The notes: generated by a model from the sequence alone, not told the origin. Counted from the first letter of the stretch, positions 52,414-61,330 are shown. The stretch: DNA of 64,000 nucleotides from Chryseosolibacter sp044507775 (GCA_044507775.1 JBIQIY010000004.1:159080-223079); one strand, 5' to 3'. Numbers and translations are program-made.

Positions 52414-53484
52414 TCAATTGATCATGCTAGCTTCGACCTGTTGCTTTTCAGGTCTCAGCTTTCTGACGGCAGCGCCTGCTTGCCACAACTCGCTTTCGCG
52501 AAGCTCTTTTAGTTCATCGGCGAGTTTCTCGCGATAGTCCGGCTTGCTGCAGGTATCGATCGTGCGCTTCGCTTCAGCACCGGTCGCAACACTTTGGTAA
52601 AGTTCTTTGAAGACGGGCAACGTGGCTTCCTTAAAGCGCTTCTTCCAGTCGAGGGCTCCGCGCTGAGCAGTAGTCGAACAGTTGGCGTACATCCAGTCCA
52701 TGCCGTTTTCAGCGACCAGGGGCATGAGACTTTGCGTGAGTTCTTCCACCGTTTCATTGAATGCTTCCGACGGAGAGTGGCCGTTCGCGCGCAGCACTTC
52801 GTATTGAGCTTCGAAGATGCCTGCGATGGCACCCATCAGCGTGCCGCGTTCGCCGGCGAGGTCTGAGTATACTTCTTTCTTAAAATCGGTCTGGAACAGG
52901 TAGCCCGAACCAACGCCGATGCCGAGAGCATAAGCTTTCTGTTTTGCGTTTCCGGATGCATCCTGGAAGATCGCATAGCTGGAGTTGATTCCTTTGCCCT
53001 GTAAGAAAAGCCTGCGCACAGACGTTCCGGAGCCCTTCGGGGCGACGAGGATCACATCAACCTCCGGGGGAGGCACGATGCCCGTCTGCTCTTTGAACGT
53101 GATTCCAAAACCGTGGGAGAAATAAAGGGTCTTCCCTTTCGTCAGGTGTGGTTTGATAGAAGGCCAAAGGGCGATTTGTCCTGCGTCCGAGAGCAGGTAC
53201 TGGAGGATCGTTCCGCGTTTGGCGGCTTCCTCGATGTCGAAAAGGGTTTCTCCTTCAACCCAACCGTGCTCGACAGCCTTGTCCCAGGTCTTGGATCCTT
53301 TTCGCTGACCAACGATGACTTTGAAGCCGTTGTCGCGAAGGTTCAAAGCTTGTGCCGGACCTTGTACTCCGTATCCAAGAATTGCGATGACTTCATCCTT
53401 GAGTACTTCGCGGGCCTTTTCCATCGGGAATTCTTCCCGTGTCAATACTTCCTCAACGACACCGCCAAAATTGATCTTTGCCAT
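52414..53484 (-). CDS. ilvC: Ketol-acid reductoisomerase
   Basis: The 356-residue protein has the NADPH-binding GYGVQGPAQALNLRDNG near residue 37, GHGF-type SHGFGITF and the magnesium-site segment DFKKEVYSDLAGERGTLMGAI. It isomerises and reduces acetolactate and acetohydroxybutyrate. The length fits class I enzymes with a slightly extended N-terminus. It is 51 bp downstream of ilvN. Confidence 0.96.
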   Translation of the reverse strand: MAKINFGGVVEEVLTREEFPMEKAREVLKDEVIAILGYGVQGPAQALNLRDNGFKVIVGQRKGSKTWDKAVEHGWVEGETLFDIEEAAKRGTILQYLLSDAGQIALWPSIKPHLTKGKTLYFSHGFGITFKEQTGIVPPPEVDVILVAPKGSGTSVRRLFLQGKGINSSYAIFQDASGNAKQKAYALGIGVGSGYLFQTDFKKEVYSDLAGERGTLMGAIAGIFEAQYEVLRANGHSPSEAFNETVEELTQSLMPLVAENGMDWMYANCSTTAQRGALDWKKRFKEATLPVFKELYQSVATGAEAKRTIDTCSKPDYREKLADELKELRESELWQAGAAVRKLRPEKQQVEASMIN

Positions 53485-53535
53485 AAATGATTAATTTAAT
53501 GTTACTGGTTTGTGGTTTATTAATTCAAAAAACTA

Positions 53536-53829
53536 TCAGGCGACCTGCCTGTTGTTTCTTTCGTTCAGTACGTAGTAGCGCGCGCTTCCTTCATAGTAGT
53601 TGGCTTGCTCTACCTCTATGAGTTTTTCGATCTGATGTTTGACTTTCTCCATGAGATCCGCGGTGGTATACACCAGCACGATCGCGCAGCCGCGCGTGAA
53701 ATCTTCTTCGTACTCATGAGCGATCAGCTTCTTAATACGTACCCGCCGTCTGTTCAAGACGTTAACAATCCTGTTGAGGATTGAAAAATTATTGTCGGAT
53801 ACGATTTCAAGGGTGAACTCCTGTTTCAT
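53536..53829 (-). CDS. ilvN: Acetolactate synthase small subunit, ACT domain only
   Basis: The 97-residue protein is a single ACT domain (FTLEIVSDNNFSILNRIVNVLNRRRVRIKKLIAHE). It lacks the second domain of long IlvN/IlvH (about 160-180 residues), so it resembles IlvM in size. It should bind the IlvB subunit encoded 57 bp upstream; whether it confers valine feedback cannot be read. Confidence 0.85.
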   Translation of the reverse strand: MKQEFTLEIVSDNNFSILNRIVNVLNRRRVRIKKLIAHEYEEDFTRGCAIVLVYTTADLMEKVKHQIEKLIEVEQANYYEGSARYYVLNERNNRQVA

Positions 53830-53886
53830 AACTCTGTGCTTAAGTATTTTATTTAATTATCCGGATGCTCCGGCATTGTTGCGCAA

Positions 53887-55644
53887 TCAAACGATGGGCG
53901 CCTCAAGCATGCAGTCGGTTACACATCCTCCTGCGGGCACCATCGGAAATACGTTGTCTTCCTTGCCTACAACCACCTCTACGAAATAAGGCGTCTTGGC
54001 TTCCAGCATTTTCTTCATCGCGTTCACGAGGTCTTCGCGTTTCTCAACTTTTACGGCGGGAATATGGTACGCCTCGGCAATTCCGATGAAATTCGGATTC
54101 ACCATCTCAGTCGAGGAATAGCGCTTTTCGTGGAACAGTTGCTGCCACTGTCTTACCATTCCCAGGAAGCTGTTGTTCAGTACCATGATCTTTACCGGTA
54201 TCTGGTATTGCATGATCGTTCCCAATTCTTGCAGCGTCATCTGGAAACCACCGTCGCCGATGATTGCAACAACCTCTTTTTCGGGTTGCGCCAGTTTGGC
54301 ACCGAGTGCGGCAGGCAGGGCGAAGCCCATTGTCCCGGCTCCTCCTGAAGTCACGTTTGTGCGCGGATTTTTATATTTGTAGTAGCGCGATGTCGCCATC
54401 TGATGCTGTCCGACGTCGGTCACCACAATAGCTTCACCGTTGGTCAGCTTTGAAAGGTGGTTGACAACTTCGCCCATCTTCAGTTCGGCCTGCGGATGGT
54501 TCAGCTCCTTATGCGTAACCTTCTCGTATTCGACCTGGTTGAGCCGGTGAAAACTCTGCAGCCACTCTTCGTGATTGTTGGCATTGCAATAGCCGATCAG
54601 CGCGTGAAGGGCCTCTTTGGCATCCGCATGGATTGCCACGTCGGCCGGCACAATCTTGTTAATCTCCGCTTTGTCGATGTCGATGTGGATCACCTTGGCC
54701 TGTTTGGCATAGCGGTTCACGTTCCCTGTTACACGGTCGTCGAATCGCATGCCGATCCCGATCAGAACATCGCATTCATTCGTATTCAGGTTCGGGCCAT
54801 AGTTGCCGTGCATGCCGAGAAATCCTACGTATTGGCGATGATCGGCGGGAAAGGCCCCCAAGCCGAGTAACGTAGACGCTACTGGTATTCCCGTCTTTTC
54901 GATGAACGCGACGAGTTCTTTTGTCGCGCCAGACAGCAATACTCCCTGTCCCACCAATAGGTAGGGACGTTTGGCCTTGTTGATCAGTTCAGCGGCGGCC
55001 TCTACCTGGTCGTATTGCAGCACAGGCGTCGGCTTGTAGGTACGCACCGATTCGCAGCGCTTGTATTCACTTTCGTCTATGAGTTCGTTCTGAGCGTTCT
55101 TCGTGATATCGATCAATACCGGTCCGGGCCGGCCCGTCGTGGCAATGTAAAACGCCTTGGCTACCGCCGGAGCGATGTCCTTCGCTTCCGCAACCTGCAC
55201 GTTCCACTTTGTAACGGGGATAGTCGTGTTCACGACATCCGTTTCCTGGAATGCGTCCGTGCCGAGGAGGTGTGCGAATACCTGGCCTGTAATGCAGACA
55301 ACCGGCGTCGAGTCGATGAGCGCGTCAGCGAGACCCGTCACCAGGTTCGTTGCGCCTGGTCCGGACGTTGCAAATACGACACCGGGCTTACCGGAGACTC
55401 TGGCAAAACCTTGTGCGGCGTGAATCGAACCCTGTTCATGACGCACGAGAATATGCTTCAAGTCCTTTTGGAAATTGTAAAGCGCATCATACACCGGCAT
55501 GATCGCACCCCCCGGATATCCAAAAACAGTGTCAACTTTTTCAGCTATCAGCGAACGCAGCAGGATCTCGGATCCTGATATCTTCCTGGTCGCTTGCTTG
55601 TCGCCCTCAGGCTTTGGTTCAGTCTTCGTCAGTAACGCACCCAT
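53887..55644 (-). CDS. ilvB: Acetolactate synthase large subunit
   Basis: The 585-residue ThDP enzyme has the catalytic Glu segment LVRHEQGSIHAAQGFAR and the ThDP/magnesium motif GDGGFQMTLQELGTIMQY...NNSFLGMVRQW. It makes acetolactate or acetohydroxybutyrate. Its start overlaps the end of ilvD by 26 bp, if the first ATG is used. Confidence 0.97.
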   Translation of the reverse strand: MGALLTKTEPKPEGDKQATRKISGSEILLRSLIAEKVDTVFGYPGGAIMPVYDALYNFQKDLKHILVRHEQGSIHAAQGFARVSGKPGVVFATSGPGATNLVTGLADALIDSTPVVCITGQVFAHLLGTDAFQETDVVNTTIPVTKWNVQVAEAKDIAPAVAKAFYIATTGRPGPVLIDITKNAQNELIDESEYKRCESVRTYKPTPVLQYDQVEAAAELINKAKRPYLLVGQGVLLSGATKELVAFIEKTGIPVASTLLGLGAFPADHRQYVGFLGMHGNYGPNLNTNECDVLIGIGMRFDDRVTGNVNRYAKQAKVIHIDIDKAEINKIVPADVAIHADAKEALHALIGYCNANNHEEWLQSFHRLNQVEYEKVTHKELNHPQAELKMGEVVNHLSKLTNGEAIVVTDVGQHQMATSRYYKYKNPRTNVTSGGAGTMGFALPAALGAKLAQPEKEVVAIIGDGGFQMTLQELGTIMQYQIPVKIMVLNNSFLGMVRQWQQLFHEKRYSSTEMVNPNFIGIAEAYHIPAVKVEKREDLVNAMKKMLEAKTPYFVEVVVGKEDNVFPMVPAGGCVTDCMLEAPIV

Positions 55645-57331
55645 CTGCAGCAGTTTTTACTTGTTTAGCATACTTATATAAAATTCCATTCTTCGCATTC
55701 AGCTTCGGAGCTTTCCATGCGGACTTACGCTTCGCCAGCGTCTTTTCGTCAACCATCAGATTGATCTTGCGGTTGAGAACGTCGATCTCGATGATGTCAT
55801 TGTCTTCGACCAATGCGATCAATCCGCCCTCAAAGGCTTCCGGAGTAATGTGTCCCACTACAAAGCCGTGCGTGCCACCGGAAAATCTTCCGTCCGTGAT
55901 CAGCGCGACACTCTTGCCCAGTCCCGTTCCCATGATGGCCGATGTGGGTTTCAACATTTCAGGCATGCCGGGCGCGCCGCGAGGTCCGACATAACGGATC
56001 ACGACCACATCACCCGACTTTACCTTCCCGCTCTGGATTCCATTTACCAGCTCGAACTCGCCGTTGAAAACGCGCGCAGGACCGGTGAATTTTTCTCCTT
56101 CTTTTCCTGTGATCTTCGCTACCGATCCCTTTTCGGCGAGATTGCCGTATAGGATCTGCAAATGCCCTGTGGCCTTGATGGGGGTCTCCAGGGGAAGGAT
56201 GACATCCTGTGTTTTGAAATCCAGCGATTTTACATTCTCCAGATTTTCGCGGATGGTTTTTCCGGTAACGGTCAGGCAATCGCCGTGCAGGAAGTCGTTG
56301 TCGAGCAAATACCTCATGACCGCCGGCACACCGCCGATCCTGTGAAGCTCTTCCATCAGATACTTGCCGCTGGGCTTCAAGTCAGCCAGCATCGGTGTCT
56401 TGTCGGAAATGCGCTGGAAATCTTCCTGCGTAATATCGATAGCCGCCGCCCGGGCCATAGCAATCAAGTGAAGGACTGCGTTGGTCGATCCGCCCAACGC
56501 CATGACTACTGTAATAGCGTTTTCAAACGCCTTGCGTGTCATGATGTCAAGGGGCTTGATGTCGTGCTTCAGCAGATGGAACATTGCCTTGCCCGCCTGC
56601 TGGCATTCGATTGATTTTTCCTTGCTCACCGCGGGATTGGAAGAGGAATACGGAAGCGCCATACCCATCGCTTCGATTGCCGAAGCCATGGTGTTCGCCG
56701 TATACATCCCTCCGCAAGCGCCGGCGCCCGGACAGGAATTTTTTACGATGCCTTTGAAATCTTCCGGCGTGATCTTGCCCGCAATTTTTTCGCCTAGTGC
56801 TTCGAAAGCGGAGATGATATTGAGTTCTTTTCCTTTCCAGTGCCCCCCGGCAATTGTGCCGCCATACACCATGATAGCAGGGCGGTTCAGTCTTGCCATC
56901 GCGATCAGTGCGCCGGGCATGTTCTTATCACATCCGACTACAGCGATCAGTCCGTCATAATATTGCGCACCACATACGGTTTCAATTGAGTCTGCGATGA
57001 TCTCTCTACTGACGAGTGAGTACCGCATGCCTTCCGTGCCATTGCTCATTCCGTCACTGACGCCAATCGTGTGAAAGATCAGACCTACGAGATCGGCATC
57101 CCAGACGGCAGTCTTGACTTCTTGTGCGAGCTGGTTCAAATGCATGTTGCAGGTGTTGCCATCGTATCCGGTGCTGACAATTCCAACCTGTGCTTTGTCG
57201 AGATCCTCGTCTGTCAAACCAATACCATACAACATGGCTTGAGCTGCGGGGAGGGTGGGGTCTTGTGTGAGAATTCTACTGTACTTATTCAACCTGGTAT
57301 TAATTATTGATCTTAATATGTTCTGTTCCAA
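55619..57331 (-). CDS. ilvD: Dihydroxy-acid dehydratase
   Basis: The 570-residue protein has the iron-sulfur cysteines in GNTCNMHLNQ, VGCDKNMPG and CPGAGACGGMYTANTM, and GRFSGGTHGFVVGHI near the C-terminus. It forms the 2-oxo acids for valine and isoleucine. No ATG fits the family start; a TTG at 57331 or another TTG ten or so codons later (before NKYSRILTQDP) is likely used. Confidence 0.96.
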   Translation of the reverse strand: MEQNILRSIINTRLNKYSRILTQDPTLPAAQAMLYGIGLTDEDLDKAQVGIVSTGYDGNTCNMHLNQLAQEVKTAVWDADLVGLIFHTIGVSDGMSNGTEGMRYSLVSREIIADSIETVCGAQYYDGLIAVVGCDKNMPGALIAMARLNRPAIMVYGGTIAGGHWKGKELNIISAFEALGEKIAGKITPEDFKGIVKNSCPGAGACGGMYTANTMASAIEAMGMALPYSSSNPAVSKEKSIECQQAGKAMFHLLKHDIKPLDIMTRKAFENAITVVMALGGSTNAVLHLIAMARAAAIDITQEDFQRISDKTPMLADLKPSGKYLMEELHRIGGVPAVMRYLLDNDFLHGDCLTVTGKTIRENLENVKSLDFKTQDVILPLETPIKATGHLQILYGNLAEKGSVAKITGKEGEKFTGPARVFNGEFELVNGIQSGKVKSGDVVVIRYVGPRGAPGMPEMLKPTSAIMGTGLGKSVALITDGRFSGGTHGFVVGHITPEAFEGGLIALVEDNDIIEIDVLNRKINLMVDEKTLAKRKSAWKAPKLNAKNGILYKYAKQVKTAADGCVTDED

Positions 57332-57353
57332 TGTCGCGTTGCTGCGACCGTGC

Positions 57354-58241
57354 TTAAATGATTACATAACTAAACGACCGCTCGAGCACCTGGCAGCGGT
57401 ATGCTTCCTGCACAATTGCTCCGAGGCTGTCTTTCCACTCTTTCTTGAATGTATTGGCGTCGATAGATTCGATACCGGCAATATCGACTGCCGTTCCGCA
57501 GAGAAAGGCGCTGTCTGCCGCTTCGAGCTCCTGCGGATCTATGTTTCGTTCAACCACCGGTATGTCAAGGGCGCGGCAGATGTTCAACACTACTTGCCGG
57601 GTGATTCCGGGAAAGATGTTTCCCAGCGGAGCCGTATACAGCACGCCGTCTTTTTCCAGGAAAAAGTTGCCGGCGGGCCCAGCCGCTACGTTGCCATTGT
57701 TGTCCAGCATTAACGCGTCGTCATAACCTCTTGCTTTTGCCTCGCTGGTCGCGAGAATGTTGCTAACATAATAGCCGGTGATCTTACCTTCTACTTTAAA
57801 GGTGGCGGGATCCGGCCGGTGGTGGGATGACACACAAACTTTCAGCAATTTTTCGCCATGGTATTTCGCCCACTTCCACGTGCCCATCATGAGATGCACA
57901 TCGGGAGTTTGGGTGAGCCGCATGTTCGGGCCGCAAAAAACCAGGGGGCGGAGATAAGCGTCCGTCAGGTTATTCTTTTCGATTAACTGGTAGGCTACTT
58001 GCGTAAGCTCTTCCGAGTCCCAATTGAAAGGTATTCCGAGCAGTGAGCAGCTGTTTTTCAGCCGTTCGAAGTGTTCAAATGCCTTGAATAATTTGACGCC
58101 GTTCAAAGTTTTGTAAGACCGGATTCCCTCGTACGCACCGAAGCCATAGTGCAGCGTCTGGCTGTATGGATCGATGTGCGCATCGACAGCTTTGATGAAC
58201 TTGTCATCCATGAAAAGGACCGTGTCCCGGGTGAAATACAT
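57354..58241 (-). CDS. ilvE: Branched-chain amino acid aminotransferase
   Basis: The 295-residue class IV aminotransferase has HYGFGAYEGIRSYKT, the lysine region EGKITGYYVSNILATSEAKARGYDDALMLD and FPGITRQVVLNICR. It makes or degrades Leu, Ile and Val. I start at ATG 58241 (MYFTRDTVLF). The longer frame to 58283 begins inside the T tract of the attenuator and is not plausible. It is the first structural gene of the ilv operon. Confidence 0.96.
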   Translation of the reverse strand: MYFTRDTVLFMDDKFIKAVDAHIDPYSQTLHYGFGAYEGIRSYKTLNGVKLFKAFEHFERLKNSCSLLGIPFNWDSEELTQVAYQLIEKNNLTDAYLRPLVFCGPNMRLTQTPDVHLMMGTWKWAKYHGEKLLKVCVSSHHRPDPATFKVEGKITGYYVSNILATSEAKARGYDDALMLDNNGNVAAGPAGNFFLEKDGVLYTAPLGNIFPGITRQVVLNICRALDIPVVERNIDPQELEAADSAFLCGTAVDIAGIESIDANTFKKEWKDSLGAIVQEAYRCQVLERSFSYVII

Positions 58242-58245
58242 GATA

Positions 58246-58263
58246 TTTACAACTGTTAGTTTG
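58246..58263 (-). promoter_or_regulatory. 18-nt element shared by the leuC and ilvE leaders (copy 2)
   Basis: CAAACTAACAGTTGTAAA, identical to the copy at 50601-50618, ends four bases before the ilvE start codon and lies 21 bases after the attenuator hairpin. This close to the start it could affect translation initiation of ilvE. Confidence 0.5.
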
Positions 58264-58284
58264 TTACAACCTCTATAAAACAAA

Positions 58285-58310
58285 ACCGCCCCGGATTTCT
58301 CAGGGGCGGT
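58285..58310 (-). terminator. ilv attenuator terminator with competing antiterminator
   Basis: On the minus strand ACCGCCCC pairs perfectly with GGGGCGGT across a 10-nt loop and is followed by TTTGTTTT. The 5' arm segment CGCCCCTG (58301-58308) is also perfectly complementary to CAGGGGCG (58344-58351) inside the end of the leader peptide gene. The two pairings exclude each other. Ribosome stalling at the Leu/Val/Ile codons would favour the antiterminator; completion of the peptide would favour termination. Confidence 0.85.
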
Positions 58311-58331
58311 CAGTTCGTTATTTGTTAATTC

Positions 58332-58454
58332 TTATACCATAGACGCCCCTGCGGGTTTTATGAGACCGATCACCACGATAAGGAGCACTAATACCAGATT
58401 TCCCACGTTTGCACCGCGGTTGAAATGGTTAGTGATATCGTATTGGGCTGTCAT
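58332..58454 (-). CDS. ilvL: Branched-chain leader peptide of the ilv operon
   Basis: This is a 40-codon reading frame from ATG 58454 to TAA 58332. Its middle, residues 19-32, reads NLVLVLLIVVIGLI: 12 of 14 codons are Leu, Val or Ile. It then ends IKPAGASMV. Composition, position and the terminator 21 bases downstream match the leader peptides of enterobacterial ilv operons (IlvL). The stop codon lies 9 bases past the antiterminator arm, as needed for a ribosome to mask it. The peptide itself probably has no function. Confidence 0.85.
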   Translation of the reverse strand: MTAQYDITNHFNRGANVGNLVLVLLIVVIGLIKPAGASMV

Positions 58455-58478
58455 AATCTTTCGTGTGTCCACAATTTT

Positions 58479-58486
58479 CAAGAATA
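58479..58486 (-). promoter_or_regulatory. Candidate -7 element for the ilv operon
   Basis: TATTCTTG (minus strand) matches the Bacteroidota -7 consensus TAnnTTTG at all but one fixed base and lies 24 bases before the leader peptide ATG. No good -33 element is visible at the expected distance, so this is tentative. Confidence 0.3.
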
Positions 58487-58680
58487 TTCGGTTAGAATTC
58501 AAGCGAAGTGCGGAAAAAATTTTTGTTGGATGGTTAACGAATGTTAGCTGGCGAGTGAGAAATGAGACATTTTATAAAAATCCGATGGACTACATCGAAT
58601 GTGTTGAACTTATGATTCTTTAGGTGGGCACATGGGAACCGGATAGTTCCTGCAACGATCATAGGCAGTAGTGCTCACCT

Positions 58681-59073
58681 GATACGGTCATCCCTAACGG
58701 GATTCAAATAAAAAATATGCGCATTGTTTTTCTACCATAAGGTCATCCCTAACGGGATTCAGTTCAGACGAAATTGCCGGTTCGGTTTACATGTCAAAAG
58801 GAGGAATGATTGCGCACCGATGATTGTTTCTAAAACGCCTGGGCCGGTCAGTGGGTTAAGGTGGCAAGATGAATGGTTTTTAGGTTGTGGGTTGGAACTG
58901 AATCGGTCAGCGATGATCGTATGCGCTGACGAAAGCCCGATCGCCGTTATTTCATGATTTCCATTGTTGGCCGCAGCTCGCCGGCTGGTCAGTACTGAAT
59001 CCCTTTAGGGATGACCGTATGGTAAAAATGATGCGCAAATGTAATATTGAATCCCGTTAGGGATGACCGTATC
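58681..59073. repeat. Nested inverted-repeat element (MITE/REP-doublet-like)
   Basis: Four copies of a motif around GGTCATCCCTAACGGGATTC occur at 58681-58707 and 58741-58762 in one orientation and at 58995-59020 and 59047-59073 in the other. The outer pair is identical over 27 nt as an inverted repeat. The spacers within each half (with TATGCGCAT-like and CTACCATA-like stretches) are also inverted copies. The 230-bp centre holds no gene I trust. The shape is that of a non-autonomous mobile element or a REP cluster. The stretch 58487-58680 contains only the ilv promoter region. Confidence 0.7.
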
Positions 59074-59169
59074 AGATGAATACTACGCGCCATGATAGCG
59101 GCAGGCAGGTAACTGGCGATGGCCGGCCGCCCGGCATCATATTTTACGATTGCATGCAAACGCAGAATT

Positions 59170-59448
59170 ATGCCAGCATGTAATTTCAGTATCCCATTTT
59201 CAGGAACTCCAGCAGAGATATTTCAAAAAGCCCAGGCGGCTGTACAAGGTCAGGGCGGTCTTTTCCGCGGCGATGATATGTCCGGTGTTTTCGAGCTCAC
59301 TGTCCTCGGCAGCGACGTGAAGGGTTCCTATAATATTTCCGGACAAGAACTTTCGGTCACCATAGATTCGAAACCCTTCATGATACCGTGCAGTACGATC
59401 CAGAACTATCTATCGAAGCATCTCGAAACAGTGGGAGCTGGCTATTAA
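59170..59448 (+). CDS. Small protein of unknown function
   Basis: The 92-residue protein, from ATG 59170 (MPACNFSIPFSGTPAEIFQKAQ), has alternating beta-strand pattern segments GVFELTVLGSDVKGSYNISGQELSVTID and ends near KPFMIPCSTIQNYLSKHL. It looks like a small alpha-beta domain with no signal peptide. From memory similar short proteins occur in other Bacteroidota. The upstream in-frame extension to 59119 is unlikely. Its end overlaps the convergent ABC permease gene by 4 bp. Confidence 0.65.
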   Translation: MPACNFSIPFSGTPAEIFQKAQAAVQGQGGLFRGDDMSGVFELTVLGSDVKGSYNISGQELSVTIDSKPFMIPCSTIQNYLSKHLETVGAGY

Positions 59449-60248
59449 AGATCGGAATGCTTTAGCTTCAGATATGCGAAATAGTTGAACAGGAAGGCCC
59501 AGACAACGGCGATCGCAACCGAGCTGATCGTCAGGTAGTCGCGGATTTCCTGAAATGCGTATCGCGTAAAGGGGTTGGGTACCAGGTTGGAAATGCTTTC
59601 GAGTGGAAAATATTCGATGAGGGCCGGAACATAATCATCGATATTCTGCTTGACAATGAACTCAAGCATCGGAGCCAGTAACATCAGGATAATGGTCAGA
59701 CCCGAGCGCTGGATGAGTATTCCCAGCATCAGCGCGAACGAGAGATAGGAGAAAATCTCGATGAAGTACGCGAAGAGAAATTCCATATCTGCAAACACGT
59801 AATCCCAGTTGATCGCAGGCGTATAGATCAGCCCCGTTGCAAAACTGATGATCATGATCATGGCGACGCTGAGGAAACTCAGCAATACATTCATCAGGAT
59901 CTTGCTGCCGAGAAATTGTAACCGACTCAAGCCGTCGATCACGTTCTGTCTTACCGTGCGGTATTGAAATTCATTCGTAATGGATATTATGGTCATAACG
60001 CCCAACACGATCTTGAAGAATCCACTGAAAAAAATCAGATTCAGCCAAACGTCCGGAAAATGATAGAGGGGTATGCGATTAATGTTTAGGCTGGAGCCAA
60101 AGTCTTCAAACCGGCTGGCAATCCACTTCAGCAATTCCATTCCGCTCGCTGTGAAGAACGCCAGCGTGATAAAGTACAGTCCGCAGACGATCCAGAATGT
60201 GCGGTAGCTGGTTAGTTTTTTAAGATCGATTTGGAGCAAACCCAGCAT
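59445..60248 (-). CDS. ABC-2 type transporter permease
   Basis: The 267-residue protein has about six hydrophobic membrane segments (WIVCGLYFITLAFF, VLLSFLSVAMIMIISFATGLI, AVVWAFLFNYFAYL) and the ABC-2 pattern ITNEFQYRTVRQNVIDGLSR after the second segment. It pairs with the ATPase gene upstream on the same strand. Five perfect and two imperfect heptanucleotide repeats lie directly before its start codon. Substrate unknown. Confidence 0.85.
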   Translation of the reverse strand: MLGLLQIDLKKLTSYRTFWIVCGLYFITLAFFTASGMELLKWIASRFEDFGSSLNINRIPLYHFPDVWLNLIFFSGFFKIVLGVMTIISITNEFQYRTVRQNVIDGLSRLQFLGSKILMNVLLSFLSVAMIMIISFATGLIYTPAINWDYVFADMEFLFAYFIEIFSYLSFALMLGILIQRSGLTIILMLLAPMLEFIVKQNIDDYVPALIEYFPLESISNLVPNPFTRYAFQEIRDYLTISSVAIAVVWAFLFNYFAYLKLKHSDL

Positions 60249-60249
60249 A

Positions 60250-60298
<49 letters not shown>

Positions 60299-60439
60299 GA
60301 GTCAGGACTTTGATCCTTAAGTTTCTTTTTCTAGCTCACCTTGCCTGGGGCGTGATAGCATGGGCATCAGGCTCAATCTCCCGTTGAAGGACAGAACATA
60401 ACGAAGTTTAACTATACGGCATTGACATAATATTTAAGT

Positions 60440-61330
60440 TCAGGAGCCGGCGAGGATTTCGAGGAATTGTTTTTCAAGACTTTTCTTTTGGGTGACGAGG
60501 TGGGATGCCACTACACCCTTGTCGAAAAGGAACTTGTTAAGGTCTTTGCTTGAGAACCCCTCGCGCAGTGCCACCTGGAAGCTGCCGTTTTCACGCGCAA
60601 TAGAAGAGGCGCCGCTGAAATTCTGAAGGAGTTCATGGAGTTCGGGCGCGTCGGCAGACACTTCAACGGTTTCCGAACCCATTCCGGAGATGCTGACAGG
60701 GCCCGTGTGCACCAGGTTGCCTTTCTTCAGGACGCAAAAGTGTGAACACACCTTTTGCACTTCATCCAAAAGGTGACTGGCCAGGATAATTGTTTTTCCA
60801 TTCGCCGCAATCTTCCGGATCAGCACGCGGATCTCGGCGATCCCCATCGGGTCGAGACCATTCGTCGGCTCGTCGAGGATCAGCACCGTCGGGTCATTCA
60901 ACAGTGCTGAAGCGATCGCGAGGCGCTGTTTCATACCCAGGGAATATGTCTTGTATTTATCGTCTTTTCGCGCCGTGAGTTCAACCAGCTCGAGCACGTT
61001 TGGAATGTTCTCCGGAGGACAGGCCTTGATCATAGCGTTGAGCTCGAGATTCTTTTGTCCGCTGAGGTAGGGATAGAAGATCGGGTGCTCGAGCACCGCG
61101 CCGATTTTTTTGCGGATGTGGTGCGTGGGCGGATCGCCGAACCACGAGAATTGCCCGGAAGTCGGATTAACCACACCGGTCAGCATACCCAGGGTGGTAG
61201 TCTTGCCGCTGCCGTTGGGCCCCAGCATGCCAAATACCTGGCCCCGCTGAACTTCCAGGTTCAGACCGTTGACAGCCTTGATGCGCCCGAAATGTTTGGT
61301 GAGATTTGAAATTGAAAGGACGGTTTCCAA
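60440..61330 (-). CDS. ABC transporter ATP-binding protein
   Basis: The 296-residue ATPase has Walker A GPNGSGKTTTLG, signature YSLGMKQRLAIA, Walker B VLILDEPTNGLDP and the switch His in ILASHLLDEVQ. The C-terminal 80 residues form the small domain usual in ABC-2 drug or lipid exporters (CcmA/NatA-like). It precedes the permease by 191 bp, longer than usual for such a pair. Confidence 0.95.
   Translation of the reverse strand: METVLSISNLTKHFGRIKAVNGLNLEVQRGQVFGMLGPNGSGKTTTLGMLTGVVNPTSGQFSWFGDPPTHHIRKKIGAVLEHPIFYPYLSGQKNLELNAMIKACPPENIPNVLELVELTARKDDKYKTYSLGMKQRLAIASALLNDPTVLILDEPTNGLDPMGIAEIRVLIRKIAANGKTIILASHLLDEVQKVCSHFCVLKKGNLVHTGPVSISGMGSETVEVSADAPELHELLQNFSGASSIARENGSFQVALREGFSSKDLNKFLFDKGVVASHLVTQKKSLEKQFLEILAGS

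Noticed and set aside
58681..59073. Repeated motif suggestive of a CRISPR array
   Set aside because: Copies are in both orientations, unevenly spaced and form a symmetrical inverted structure; no cas genes are near.
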